Shown in pieces: positions 9,093-18,976 of a stretch of 64,000 nt of DNA. Position numbers and translations under genes: made by a program. The notes beneath the pieces are model-generated. The model worked only from the letters and a program-made list of their open reading frames with translations, was not told the DNA's origin and made no database searches. Position 1 is the stretch's first letter. The number at the start of each line of letters is the position of its first letter. This DNA is from Selaginella moellendorffii (Eukaryota > Streptophyta > Lycopodiopsida > Selaginellales > Selaginellaceae): the NCBI RefSeq assembly GCF_000143415.4, contig NW_003314281.1, positions 786,096 to 850,095 of the forward strand. Direction: 5' to 3'.

Positions 9093-11560
9093 CTGTTTGC
9101 CAGTAGCACAAAGGCCGCGCCATCTTTTTCCTGGATCCTCTCGAAGGCTGCTCTTCCAGCTTCTACGTTTTCCCACTTTCGACTTGATGCCAGGATGCTC
9201 GTCCAGATGGTGGAGTCCGGCTCCATAGGCATGCTTTTCACTACAGCCAGTGCCTCCTCAAGATGGTTCGCGCGACCTAGGAGATCGACCATGCACGAGT
9301 AGTGCTGGATCGTTGCATACTCTCTGTAGTCCTCGAGCAGTGCGTGAAAGTATTTCCTGGCTTGGTCGACGAGTCCAGTGTGGTTGCAAGCGCTGAGCAC
9401 CGAGAGAAAAGTCACACCATCGGGGCGTATCTTCTCGTGCTGCATGCGCTCGAAGAGATCGAAGACCTGGCAAGCGTCACCCTGTTGGCTATAGCCGGAG
9501 ATGATCGCGCTCCAAGTCACTAAATCTCTCCTCTTGATGGGAATGGCGTCGAAAACTGCTCGGGCTTCTTCCATGCACCCACATTTGCCGTAGAAAGTGA
9601 TGAGAGAGTTTGCAATGACAAGCTCACTTTGGTGATCCATATAACCACTTCTGCTTCGAATCTGTTCGTGAACTCGTCTTCCTCTCTCGAAGTCTGCGAG
9701 ATTTCCACACGCCTTGATAACAGCCACGAAAGTCCGAGACTCCGGATGCAACTGCTGCTGAATCATACTCTCGAACAGCTCCAAAGCAGTGCTGTTCTCC
9801 CCAAGCTCGGCATAGCCCAGGATCATCGATGTCCACATCGCTAGCGAAGAACTTCCCAGCATCACACTCCTGTCAAAGACCGACCGAGCCTCCCCAATGC
9901 TCCCGCAGTTGGCATACATGTCCACCAGAGAATTCGCCACGAAAACATCTGGCTCGTGTCCCTTGTTCCTGAGCTCCAAGTGTATCAGCCGGCCTCTCTC
10001 GAGTGACTTGAGCTTGAGAACTCGAGCATCCCCACCGAGCTCTCTTCCTTCTTGGGCTGCGAGGCTAGAGCAAGCGTTGAGTGCTGCAACATAAGTTCGA
10101 GCCTGCGGTGTCAAACCTTCCTCTTGCATAGCCGTGAAGAGCTCCAGAGCCGCATCACTCTCGCCATTCTGTACGCATCCAAGAATCATGGTCGTCCAAG
10201 AAACTACGTTTCGTTGCTGCATCTCCTCGAACACCTCTCCAGCCTCAGCTAAGCTTCCACACTTGGCGTACATGTCCACGAGCGAATTTTCCACGTATAT
10301 ATCAATCGCTACCTTACGTCCCAGATTTTTAAGCCGTAGATGGATAGCTCGGCCCTTTCCAAGCGACACCACCTTGACTAGCTTCCCATTTACTTTCTCT
10401 GCTTCTTCCGCTGAAGCCAAGCTTGAGCAAGCACCTATCGCGGCGACGAAGGTCCGAGCATCTGGATCGACACCCTGGTCGAGCATTCTCGAAAACATCT
10501 CTAGCGCTTGCTCGCCGTCACCGCTCTGTGCGTAGCCATGTATGATAGAGTTCCACAGCACCACGTCGTGGTGACTTGTCTGCTCAAACACTGCTCGAGC
10601 CTCGAGCATGCTCCCACACTTTGCAAGCATGTCCACGAGACTGTTTCTTACGAAGGCATTGAGCTTCTGGCTGTTGTCACTCGTTTGGAGAAGCGACTGT
10701 ATGCTCCTGCCTTTCCTGAGAGCCTCGACCTTTACAAGCTTCCCGTCCACTTGTTTGCCATCTTCTCTCGATGCCAGACCAGTGCACGCTATCAACGCAG
10801 CAACGAAAGTCCGCGAGTCTAATCTGTAGCCTTGCTCCTGCATTGCGGCAAACAGCTCCAAAGCAATGTCACTCTCCCCGTTTTGTGCATATCCCATGAT
10901 CATGGCAGTCCACAGCACCACTGTGGGACTCTGGATGCTGTCAAATACCCGATGTGCAACATCCATCAAACCAAACTTTGCGTGCATGTCCACCAGAGTG
11001 CTCGCAACGAAGACGTCTTCTTCGTATCCTGTCTTGGCAACCTGAGAGTGAATAGAAACACCTCTTGCCACTACCTGCTTTCGATCTTCCTTGGCTGCCA
11101 AACTGGCACACGCGCTGAGAGTAGCAACGAAAGTTCTACCATTCGGGACGAAACCATCTTGCTGCATCAGCTGGTATAGCTCCAGAGCGGACTCGGACGC
11201 TCCACCATGAGCATAGCCAGTGATGATCGCGTTCCAAGAAACAACATCTCGACGATGTATGCTGTCAAAAACTTGGCGAGCTTCACCCATGCACCCGCAC
11301 TTTGAGTACATGTCCACCAAGGCCGTCGAGATGAAGACACCAAAGTTGCTTCCCAGTCTCCTGTGAATTTCCTTCCCTTTCTCTAAATCTCTTGAGCCGC
11401 TGCAAGCCTTCAGTGCAGCAACCACCTGTCGATCATCCCCTCTAGCTCCAAACGTATCACATTTCCTCTGCTTGAATACCGCCTCATTAGAAACAAAGGC
11501 CGCAGAAGTCGATAGATTCTTAAGCCTCTTCACTTCAAACGATCTTCTTCGTGCAAGCAT
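9056..11560 (-). CDS. PLS-type pentatricopeptide repeat protein (834 aa)
   Basis: Intronless, ATG at 11560. About seven P-L-S triplets with very similar wording (NSLVDMYAKCGSLAEAGEVF, RNVVSWTTMILGCVQNGESD). Three or four L motifs carry an extra segment of about 16 residues, for example GKQVDGKLVKVEALRKG and EKVNGKLVKVVSLGKG. The C-terminus (HYSCMVDLLGRANHLEEALA, STIWTSILASSRKWEN, AAFVLLANSYAGRSS) resembles an E region and lacks DYW. The start codon lies 16 bp after the stop codon of the ARL2 gene on the same strand, so its promoter must sit inside that gene or the two share a transcript. The basic N-terminus MLARRRSFEVKRLKN would suit an organelle presequence. The 3' end overlaps the convergent PPR gene by 37 bp. 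Confidence 0.92.
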   Translation of the reverse strand: MLARRRSFEVKRLKNLSTSAAFVSNEAVFKQRKCDTFGARGDDRQVVAALKACSGSRDLEKGKEIHRRLGSNFGVFISTALVDMYSKCGCMGEARQVFDSIHRRDVVSWNAIITGYAHGGASESALELYQLMQQDGFVPNGRTFVATLSACASLAAKEDRKQVVARGVSIHSQVAKTGYEEDVFVASTLVDMHAKFGLMDVAHRVFDSIQSPTVVLWTAMIMGYAQNGESDIALELFAAMQEQGYRLDSRTFVAALIACTGLASREDGKQVDGKLVKVEALRKGRSIQSLLQTSDNSQKLNAFVRNSLVDMLAKCGSMLEARAVFEQTSHHDVVLWNSIIHGYAQSGDGEQALEMFSRMLDQGVDPDARTFVAAIGACSSLASAEEAEKVNGKLVKVVSLGKGRAIHLRLKNLGRKVAIDIYVENSLVDMYAKCGSLAEAGEVFEEMQQRNVVSWTTMILGCVQNGESDAALELFTAMQEEGLTPQARTYVAALNACSSLAAQEGRELGGDARVLKLKSLERGRLIHLELRNKGHEPDVFVANSLVDMYANCGSIGEARSVFDRSVMLGSSSLAMWTSMILGYAELGENSTALELFESMIQQQLHPESRTFVAVIKACGNLADFERGRRVHEQIRSRSGYMDHQSELVIANSLITFYGKCGCMEEARAVFDAIPIKRRDLVTWSAIISGYSQQGDACQVFDLFERMQHEKIRPDGVTFLSVLSACNHTGLVDQARKYFHALLEDYREYATIQHYSCMVDLLGRANHLEEALAVVKSMPMEPDSTIWTSILASSRKWENVEAGRAAFERIQEKDGAAFVLLANSYAGRSSNSPSR

Positions 11561-11576
11561 CCAGAGGAATGGCCAG

Positions 11577-12396
11577 CTAGTCCAGAAGATAAATACGGGA
11601 TCCTATATCTGAGACTAACCAGTCGAACGCTTCCAGTAATCCGTCCCCAGTAACAGCACTGCATCCAACAGTGCGACAATGCCTGCTTTTGTCCATTAAA
11701 TCAAGCCGCAGGACCTGCATTCATTTCTTCCCACCTAAGGACTGAAAAATAAAAAAGCAGGAAGATGAAAAGGCAGACCTTTGAGATTTCATCGAGATCC
11801 AGAGAGCCGTCTATGTCCTGCTTGTTTGCCAGTATCAGCAGTGATGCTCCGGCAAGACGCTGAAACAAGAAAAAAAAAAAAAGATAATGATTTCCAGCAA
11901 GGTCTTTTTCATTTTCTCGCGCTTGACGTACCTCCTCTTTGAGAAGGTTGTGTAGCTCCTTCTTGCAGTCGTCGAGGCGACGCAAATCAGCACTGTCGAC
12001 CACCCACACCAGACCATCCGTTTGCTCGTAGTAATTCCTCCAGTACGATCTCAGAGTTTTTTGGCCACCAACATCCCAAATGTTTAGCCTATACCTGAAG
12101 AAAGCGATGAGTTACGATCACGAAAGAGGTCGCGAATCACTTACTTGCCGTATCGCATCGTTTTTATGTTGAACCCAAGCGTGGGACTGATGTCGCTAAT
12201 GTCCTCCCCATTCATTCTCTTGACGATCGTCGTCTTTCCCGCATTGTCCAACCCTCTGCGGCGGAAATCAAATGCGCAAGGACATAGCACCGCAAGAAAG
12301 ATCGAGAGAGAGAGAGAGAGAGAGAGCTTACACCATGAGAATGCGCATTTCCTTCTCCTTGCGCTTCACCTTGCGGATGATCGTGAGCAGCCCCAT
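11577..12396 (-). CDS. ARL2: ARL2-type small GTPase (TITAN5-like), 5 exons
   Basis: Exons, read on the minus strand: 12396-12332, 12255-12145, 12094-11932, 11859-11779 and 11714-11577. All have GT/AG borders; the total is 558 nt (185 aa), the usual ARL2 length. The protein starts [20 protein letters not shown] and has G1 GLDNAGKTT, the switch I region [13 protein letters not shown]3 WDVGGQ, G4 NKQD and a C-terminal [18 protein letters not shown]. The second-position glycine would allow N-terminal modification in the Arf family, although ARL2 proteins are generally not myristoylated. Known role of ARL2: tubulin-folding cofactor and microtubule biogenesis (Arabidopsis TTN5). Intron 1 contains an (AG)n tract. 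The 3' end is 16 bp from the start of the downstream PPR gene. Confidence 0.95.
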
Positions 12397-12679
12397 TCCA
12401 GTTGCCCTAAATCTATGCTATTTCTACGGTGGTTTTAATTTTAATCTTTTAATTAAACTGTGAGTTTTGTTTTGCATTAAGAAAGTAATAAGCTTATTAC
12501 ATGAAGTGGTATAAATTTAATTAATATTTATCTCGCATATTTTGCAAATGTTAATTGTAACAGTAGCGACAGAAAGGGTTTAAAGGGGTTTCAAGAACTT
12601 AAGTTTGTCAAATAAACTAACCAAAGCCTAACACCAACCCAAATGCCCTAAACCATGTGTGCTAGGTGAATATTTTGGG

Positions 12680-14318
12680 CCGCCTGTAGGGGCCGTGTGG
12701 AGGAGGAAGCTATGTGCTCGCAACGCAGGAGGATGTGTCAAAGGTTTGGAAATGCGAGCATGCTGGGAGTTTCTTCATCTTCCTCTGCAAGAAGAGGCGA
12801 TTGTCGAGAGAGAGGATCTTTGGCTCAGGGGATGCACGGGCACGAGAGATCTCCAGACCAGGAGAAAGATCCATGGCGATGCTCTTGTCCATGGGCCTGG
12901 GAGAAGCATTTACGTGGAGAACAGCCTTGTGAGCATGTATGGCAAGTGTGGGAGAATGGCCGACGCTCGCGGTGTTTTCGAGGGATGAAGCTCCACAGCG
13001 TTGTCTCATGGACGTCCCTGATAATGGGCTACGTCGACAATGGCGAGAACGAGCTCCCAACGAGAGAAATTTCGTAGCTGTGATGATGGCCTGTTCGAGC
13101 TCAAGATTGACGCGAAACTACTCAAAGCCTAGAGCTTGGAAAGAGGAGCAAAGCTGCCCTGCTACTACGAGGACGTGCTCGCGGCCAGCACTCTGATTGA
13201 TATAGTGTGGGAACTTGGCTGATGCTCGCAAGGTGTTTGACAAGATGGTAAGTCCTACGGTTGTTTCATGGACGGCACTGATACTCGGCTATGCGGAGAA
13301 TGGTGAGCCGGAGCTCGCTTTGCAGCTTTTCCAGCTCATGGAGTAGAAGGGCTGTCTGCCAAACTCCCGAATCTTCGTGGCTCTCTTCGTTGCCTGCGGT
13401 CGTCTAGCCACGAAAGAAGAAGGCAAGCGCGTTAATGGCAACGTCGTGAAGCCCAGAAAGGAACTCATCTACACTCCCGAGCAGCAAAACTTGGCTTTGA
13501 TTCGGACATGTTCGTGGCGACTCATCGACATGTACGCGCCGTGTGGGAGCTTAGCGAGCGCCAGAGCAGTGTTTGAAGGGAAAACAGGACACGACGTAGC
13601 AACTTGGACGATTCAGGGGTACGCAGAGAACGGCGAATCAAACGCAGCTTTGAAGCTGTTTGAGCAAATGAGAACGCGCAACTGTGCACCGAATTCGCAG
13701 ACGTACGTGGCTGTTCTTTTCGCATGCGGCAACCTGCTGCTCTTGATTCTGGGAGGCCATCCATGCAGAGATTTGTCGAAACGACAATGAGCCAAGTGCT
13801 CGACTTTTACAATGAGCCAAGTGTGGAAGCAGCGGCATTTTCGACTCGCTTCCAACGAGAACTTCCATCACTTGGAGCGCTCTGATAGCAGGATATGGCC
13901 GTGTGTTCCACGCATTCGAGAGCATGCGGGAGGACGGTGCCCAGGTTGACAGTGTCACATTCTTATGCGTGCTCTCGGCGTGTAGCCATGGTGCTTTGGT
14001 ACAACGAGGGAAGCAGTAGTCCGAGCATGGCATCGCACCAAGCCTCGAGCACTACTACTTCTCTTGGGACGTGCAAATCATCTGGAGGAAGCACTGGCGA
14101 TGATCGAAAACATGCCTTTCAAACCAACGTTAGTGACTTGGATGACGGTCCTGGGAGCTTGCGGGAAGTGGAAAGACGTGAAAACTGGAAGATATGCTTT
14201 TGAGTCACTGCTCAAGATAAATCCCAGCCACACCCCAGCGTTTGTTCTCATGGCTAACATCTACGGTAGCGTAGGAATGCTGGAGGAGCAACGCAGGATC
14301 ATACCAGGGCCTTGGTAA
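12680..14318 (+). pseudogene. Decayed PPR gene
   Basis: PPR words appear in order but in changing frames. IYVENSLVSMYGKCGRMADA is followed by a stop near 12988. VVSWTSLIMGYVDNGEN is then in another frame, and VVSWTALILGYAENGEPE ends in a TAG near 13345. ALFVACGRLATKEEGKRVNG and the VATWTIQGYAENGESNAALK unit lie in 13377-13790. A final E-like stretch, MGRANHLEEALAMIENMPFK, lies at 14064-14318. The relic therefore once had the same P-L-S layout, extra L-motif segment and end region as the neighbouring intact genes. No single frame spans it, so a functional product is unlikely. It lies between ARL2 and the convergent terpene synthase gene. Confidence 0.85.
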
Positions 14319-14370
14319 GCAAAGAATTTTATTAAGTTTTCTCGTTTACTTTGATTGACACATCTTACTT

Positions 14371-15477
14371 TCAAGGCAGTGGAACCGGAACTTTGAGCCC
14401 CAGCAATGTATCTCGAGCCTTGATGGATGGTAAGACGACGGTGGCCACGGGATGCAGCAGCCATGTTCCACTGAAAATCTCCCCAGTGATCAGTGGATTA
14501 TCATAGCCATGGTAGCGGCCAGAGAGATACGACCACACGAGGCTCCCGGAAGCAACCATTGCTAGCTCACTTGCGAACTTCGTCAGCTCCGAGTCGCAAC
14601 CTTCTTCGTCGGCAATCTTCTTCTGCAAGGCCAGGATTGAGTGCTCTTCTGCTTGGATCATCTCACACAGCTGGTCAATCACATCCTGAAAGCTGATTCC
14701 GGAGGGGCCATGGTACGAGAGTACCGAGATCCAGTTGTGGTGATAATCGCCACCGTAAAACTCCTTCCGGAAGGACAGCAGGTCATTGACGAGAATGACG
14801 TAATCAGACACAGAGTTGAGGAGCTCCCGGAAGGTTGGAGACTGGATTTGAGCTTGGTTGAGGCGGATTCCCATACAGAACTCGGTCATGATGCCCCCGA
14901 GGATGTCCATGAATCCATTGGCACGACGGGTGAACTTATATTCTTCTGGTCCAGGGACGCTCTTCTTGGTTCGGTGGTGGACTTGCTTCCGGACGCCTTC
15001 GAGTGAAGCTGCCAGGCAGTGCAAGTAGCGGTCCAGCAAAGGTGGCTCCATGGCAGCTCGAAGCTCTCCCAGAACTTCTTTATACAGAAGCAGCACAGGA
15101 TTCCGGATAGCTCCATCCCCGGAATTTCCACTGCCAAGGCTGGAGATGGTGGTGTTGAGCCGAGGCATCTCTTCCTTGCTGCTGGATTCGAGCAAATCGT
15201 CCATGAGGAGGAGGGCCCAGAGATTCTTACCGGCCAGGACGAGCTTCTCCCTCTCGGCATTGGGATGCATCATACAGGCGTACAGTCCCATCTTGGAGTG
15301 GATCATCTTCTTCCTCGCACTCTGGTCAGTGATCTTCATCTTGCGAAGCATCCACTCGTCGATCTGGGCACTGATCGTCGCGGATTGCGGGTGGTAGGCG
15401 AATGGGATGTTGTTGGGAAGCTGCGGAAGCTCGAAGTGCGTGACAGTGGAGAATTTGGAGATCAAAGTGGCCTCCAT
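14371..15477 (-). CDS. Microbial terpene synthase-like protein (MTPSL)
   Basis: Intronless class I terpene synthase of about 368 aa from the ATG at 15477. The open frame reaches 15582, but the ATG at 15477 aligns with the start of the second MTPSL in this window. The Asp-rich metal motif is LLMDDLLESS (a DDxxE/S form rather than DDxxD), and the second metal site NDLLSFRKE fits NDxxSxxxE perfectly. Also present are FELPQLPNNIPFAYHP near the start and GNxxW-like C-terminal helices ending in ATVVLP. There is no transit peptide and no N-terminal beta domain, so it is probably a cytosolic mono- or sesquiterpene synthase ionising a prenyl diphosphate; the product cannot be read from sequence. MTPSLs are known from non-seed plants and resemble fungal and bacterial enzymes. 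Confidence 0.93.
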   Translation of the reverse strand: MEATLISKFSTVTHFELPQLPNNIPFAYHPQSATISAQIDEWMLRKMKITDQSARKKMIHSKMGLYACMMHPNAEREKLVLAGKNLWALLLMDDLLESSSKEEMPRLNTTISSLGSGNSGDGAIRNPVLLLYKEVLGELRAAMEPPLLDRYLHCLAASLEGVRKQVHHRTKKSVPGPEEYKFTRRANGFMDILGGIMTEFCMGIRLNQAQIQSPTFRELLNSVSDYVILVNDLLSFRKEFYGGDYHHNWISVLSYHGPSGISFQDVIDQLCEMIQAEEHSILALQKKIADEEGCDSELTKFASELAMVASGSLVWSYLSGRYHGYDNPLITGEIFSGTWLLHPVATVVLPSIKARDTLLGLKVPVPLP

Positions 15478-15770
15478 TTCTTTGCTCCTCTGCCCAAGAG
15501 CGTTTGCTGCCACAAGAAAGATGGACGAGTTTAAATCCCCCGACCAATGCCTAAGATTGTGACTGGTAAAAAGTATTGGCACGTTTTAAATGGTTTAGCA
15601 ACATGTGGTTACTATGAAGAGGTACCAAGACAGGGTATCTAAAGGTTGTTGACATATACCACGTGCTCGGAATTGGGTGAAACCCTAACTGAGTGACAAT
15701 CTTTTTTTAGGGCTTAAACCCTAACCCTAGGAGAACGAATATCTATTTACAAATCTCTCGCTTTGATTGA

Positions 15771-18700
15771 TCAATCGAGTCCTCCCACCATGGACCACGA
15801 ACTCCCCAGTTGATTCGCCATCTTCGTCACAGCTCCAGCCATCCACCGGTCTGGGAAATCCAGCATGGACGCTTCGTGCATGGATGAAAGCAGCTCTTTC
15901 TTCACTTGGGCAGACAAAGCCAAGCACTTAGGCCCGTTTGCTCGAAACAGCTCCGTCAGCTGCAAACAAAGGATCCAATCCTCGAGTGAGGAAACACTCC
16001 GAAAAACAAGAGTTGTGTGTGTACCTGTCGAATCCAAGGCAAGGCGCAATCCACAAAGCCCGGCTGCTGCAAAAACTGGGAGATGGAATGGAGTAACTCC
16101 GAGACCGTCTCGCTCGAGAGCTGGTCCAGTACGGGGCCGGTCCTGGTCATGAGACGAACCATGAGAAGCTCGTCCCCGGTGCAAATCACCTCCTCGTACG
16201 CCGAGTCCAGATCTCCCGACTGCAAGCTCTCCATGATCCGGCTCCAAACGTTCCAAGAGCTCCCGTTAAGTTGGTGGTGGTGAGCGTTGCCACCACCATT
16301 TCCACCGCCCTGCGCGCTCTCGGAGCTGGCTTCCATGGATCCGGCAGAGTTTAAGAGCTTCAAGTTCTCGGCCTCGCAGAGGGGATTGCCACCGCCAACG
16401 TCGCCGGCAACTCGTATCGCAGCCAGAGTAGCTTCGTCCTTGGAGGCTCTCCAAACACTTCTAGCCGACGGGCCTTCGCCGACGAGGCGACCACCGCCAT
16501 TGCTGGTGTTGTGAGCTCTGCCGCTGCTACGCTCCGAGCCATCCTGGTTTTCAATGTGACTAGATCGACCACCATTGCCATTTGCTCTCCCGGCTCGGAA
16601 GACTTCATTCCAAGTTTCACTGTTTTCTCTGAAGAACCTGTTGTTGCTGCCTATGGGAGATCTGTCCGGGAAGTAGCCTGCCACTCTCGTGGTCGCTGCT
16701 GAGCCATTTACCTCCGGCATATGATCGCCACCTTCGTCTCCAAAGAAGCTGTTCCTAGAAATTCCAATGGAAGCGGCTGTGAGACGTGCCATGTCTTCTA
16801 GAGCTCTCTCTAATCTCTGGACCCGAGACTCAAGACTCAAGGTGTTCTCATGGCTGTTTCCCATAAACTCCTGCAAGAAAACCAAGATTAAAAAAAAAAT
16901 GAAAACGAGAATGGCTACTTACCTGGAGCATCTCCATCAAGTCCGACTGCCCCTTCTCGAGCTGTGAGAGCTGACGTCCTATCGAAACTAAATCCTCGCT
17001 CTTCTTCTGCTGCTCGCTGCTTGAGTTGCTTGCGTCGACTTGCTTTTGCTGCTGCTGCTGCTGCTGTGATTGCTGAGAGTGAGAGTGTTGAGACCATCCA
17101 TTACTCGTGGCCTTGTTGATGCTTCTCACTTCTTCCACGGGCGGCTTTGTCTCCACGGCTTCGAACTTGCTCGTCACCACCTCACTCGGCCTCCTGTTAA
17201 ATCCGAGCTTGTCTTTCTCCTCGTGACTTTCACTCAAGCTACCATTGCTCAACGCGTTCACCACCGCCGCGACTTTCCCAGCGGGAACGGGGATATGCTT
17301 GTCCAGAACCTGTTGCGTCACCACTGCCGCCTCTTCGTGATTCTCCTTGTTGTGAGAAGCTGGCGGAGACCCTCGAGGAACAGCCACCTCGATCTGCCAA
17401 TCGTCCGAGTTCCGGATGGAGAGTTTCCGGAAGAAATCTAAGTTGGTCTTTCGCTCCGAAACACCGGACGAGCCCGTCGTCTTCTTCTTCACGGATCCTT
17501 TGTCTTCAGCACTCGTAGCGGAATTGGGACTGCATCTCCGTAGCAGGTCACTCGTCAAGTGCTTCCGGTTGGAAGATGATTTCAGCGTTCCATTCGAGTC
17601 ATTACCTGTGAAGTTTCAGGGATTCGATCACGTCAAGCTGTGGAAGCGTATACAAACGACTTACTTTTCGTGGAAACGGTCCTGGAAGGAGACGAATCCA
17701 CTACGGGAGGATCAGGAACATTCTTCCAGATGTGGATAGCATCAACGACAGATTCCCGAGCCGGCTTCACCTGAAACAAAACAAAAACAGGAACATAAAA
17801 AAGTAGAAAACAAGCAACAAGAGGTTGATCCACGAAACCTTGTCAAAACGATATGAATCCAAAAGCGCCATGGTCGATGACTTGAAGTTGGTCAAAGGTG
17901 GTCCTCCGACACTCAATGCGACGGAGGCGAAAGTATCCGCGGCAGCCTTGCGCGTTGCCCAGTCGCTGCTCTGCAGCGACTCTTGCAAGGACGCTATAAT
18001 AGCTGCTAAATGCAGAGTTATCCCAACACCTGATGCCTGCAAGCCATCCACCACCCGTTCGCGAAAATCTACGTTAGAGATCGATCATCCGACGACGTAG
18101 ACTCGAAGACAACCAAGTAAGAAAACCAAAACTTCAGGCACAAACCAAAGCTTGGAAGCAAAAATGGGAAAGAAAAACTAAAACTTGAGCACACAACAAT
18201 AAGAACACAATAGCATGAAAAAAAAAACTTGGGAGAGATCGAGCATACAATAGGTAGTAGAAAAGCAAGCATGACGTAACGAAGTAGAAAAGGGCCAAAG
18301 CTTTAGAACATACCCGAGAAAGTCCACCGAGAGACGGCAACAAAGCTGGCTTGGCGTTGAAGTTGGGACTGGAAAGGAACTTGAGAATTCTCACGCAAAG
18401 CCGCTGCGTACAAGCGGGTGGCAAGTCTCGAGCATTATCCATGGCCCTGGCAAGCGACATGGCGGCACCAATCTGGACGCTCCTCGCCTGCTCGTTGAGC
18501 GTATCAAACAGCGGCTTGGTGAAAACTCCCACAGGCCCCGAGAAAGCAACTTGATCCTGGTTTCCACCACCGCTGCCACCATTCGCCAGGGACGCCGGAG
18601 CCGGGACGTGAGCGACCAAAGTTCCGAAAGTATCCACACAAGCGTCCCTGATGTTGGAGTCGGGCTCCTTGAGCCTCTTGACGAGCGAAGCTATGATCTT

Positions 18701-18976
18701 CTGGAGGTGTGGAGTGAGCAAATCTCCATACAAAGTTGCCAGGATCCCGAGTAGCTTCACGCCTTCCCTGCGAACTACGCTCTTCTGGTCCGAACTTATC
18801 TCGTAGAGGCATCCCAGGAACACGGAGATCCCGTCCGGCTGGAGGGTCTCGGCAATCCTCAAGAGCTCGTCCGTGGCAATCTGCTGTGTGTCCCTGTCTG
18901 CTAGCTTGTTCAATGCTGAGAGAATGGAGAGCTTCAAATCCATGGCGACCCTTCCTCGAGCGACCCTCTGTGCCAT
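15771..18976 (-). CDS. TORTIFOLIA1/SPIRAL2-like microtubule-associated protein, 6 exons
   Basis: Exons on the minus strand: 18976-18314, 18036-17839, 17770-17665, 17605-16923, 16870-16025 and 15959-15771. All have GT/AG borders and total 2685 nt (894 aa). The N-terminal 320 residues are HEAT-like helical repeats (ADRDTQQIATDELLRIAETL, KEPDSNIRDACVDTFGTLVA, SSDWATRKAAADTFASVAL), the tubulin-binding part of this family. A low-complexity middle with a glutamine run (CTG repeat at 17047-17066) follows, then a coiled coil (LSQLEKGQSDLMEMLQ joined by splicing to EFMGNSHENTLSLESRVQRLE). A conserved C-terminal domain includes EGPSARSVWRASKDEATLAA and SGDLDSAYEEVICTGDELLM. Family role: cortical microtubule minus-end and severing control, directing cell growth. 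Starts at 18976; an in-frame ATG 12 codons later is an alternative. Confidence 0.93.

Noticed and set aside
11860-11885. Possible frameshift near the poly-A tract in the ARL2 gene
   Set aside because: The tract lies in an intron bounded by GTACGT and CAG; exon joining gives a full-length 185-aa protein.
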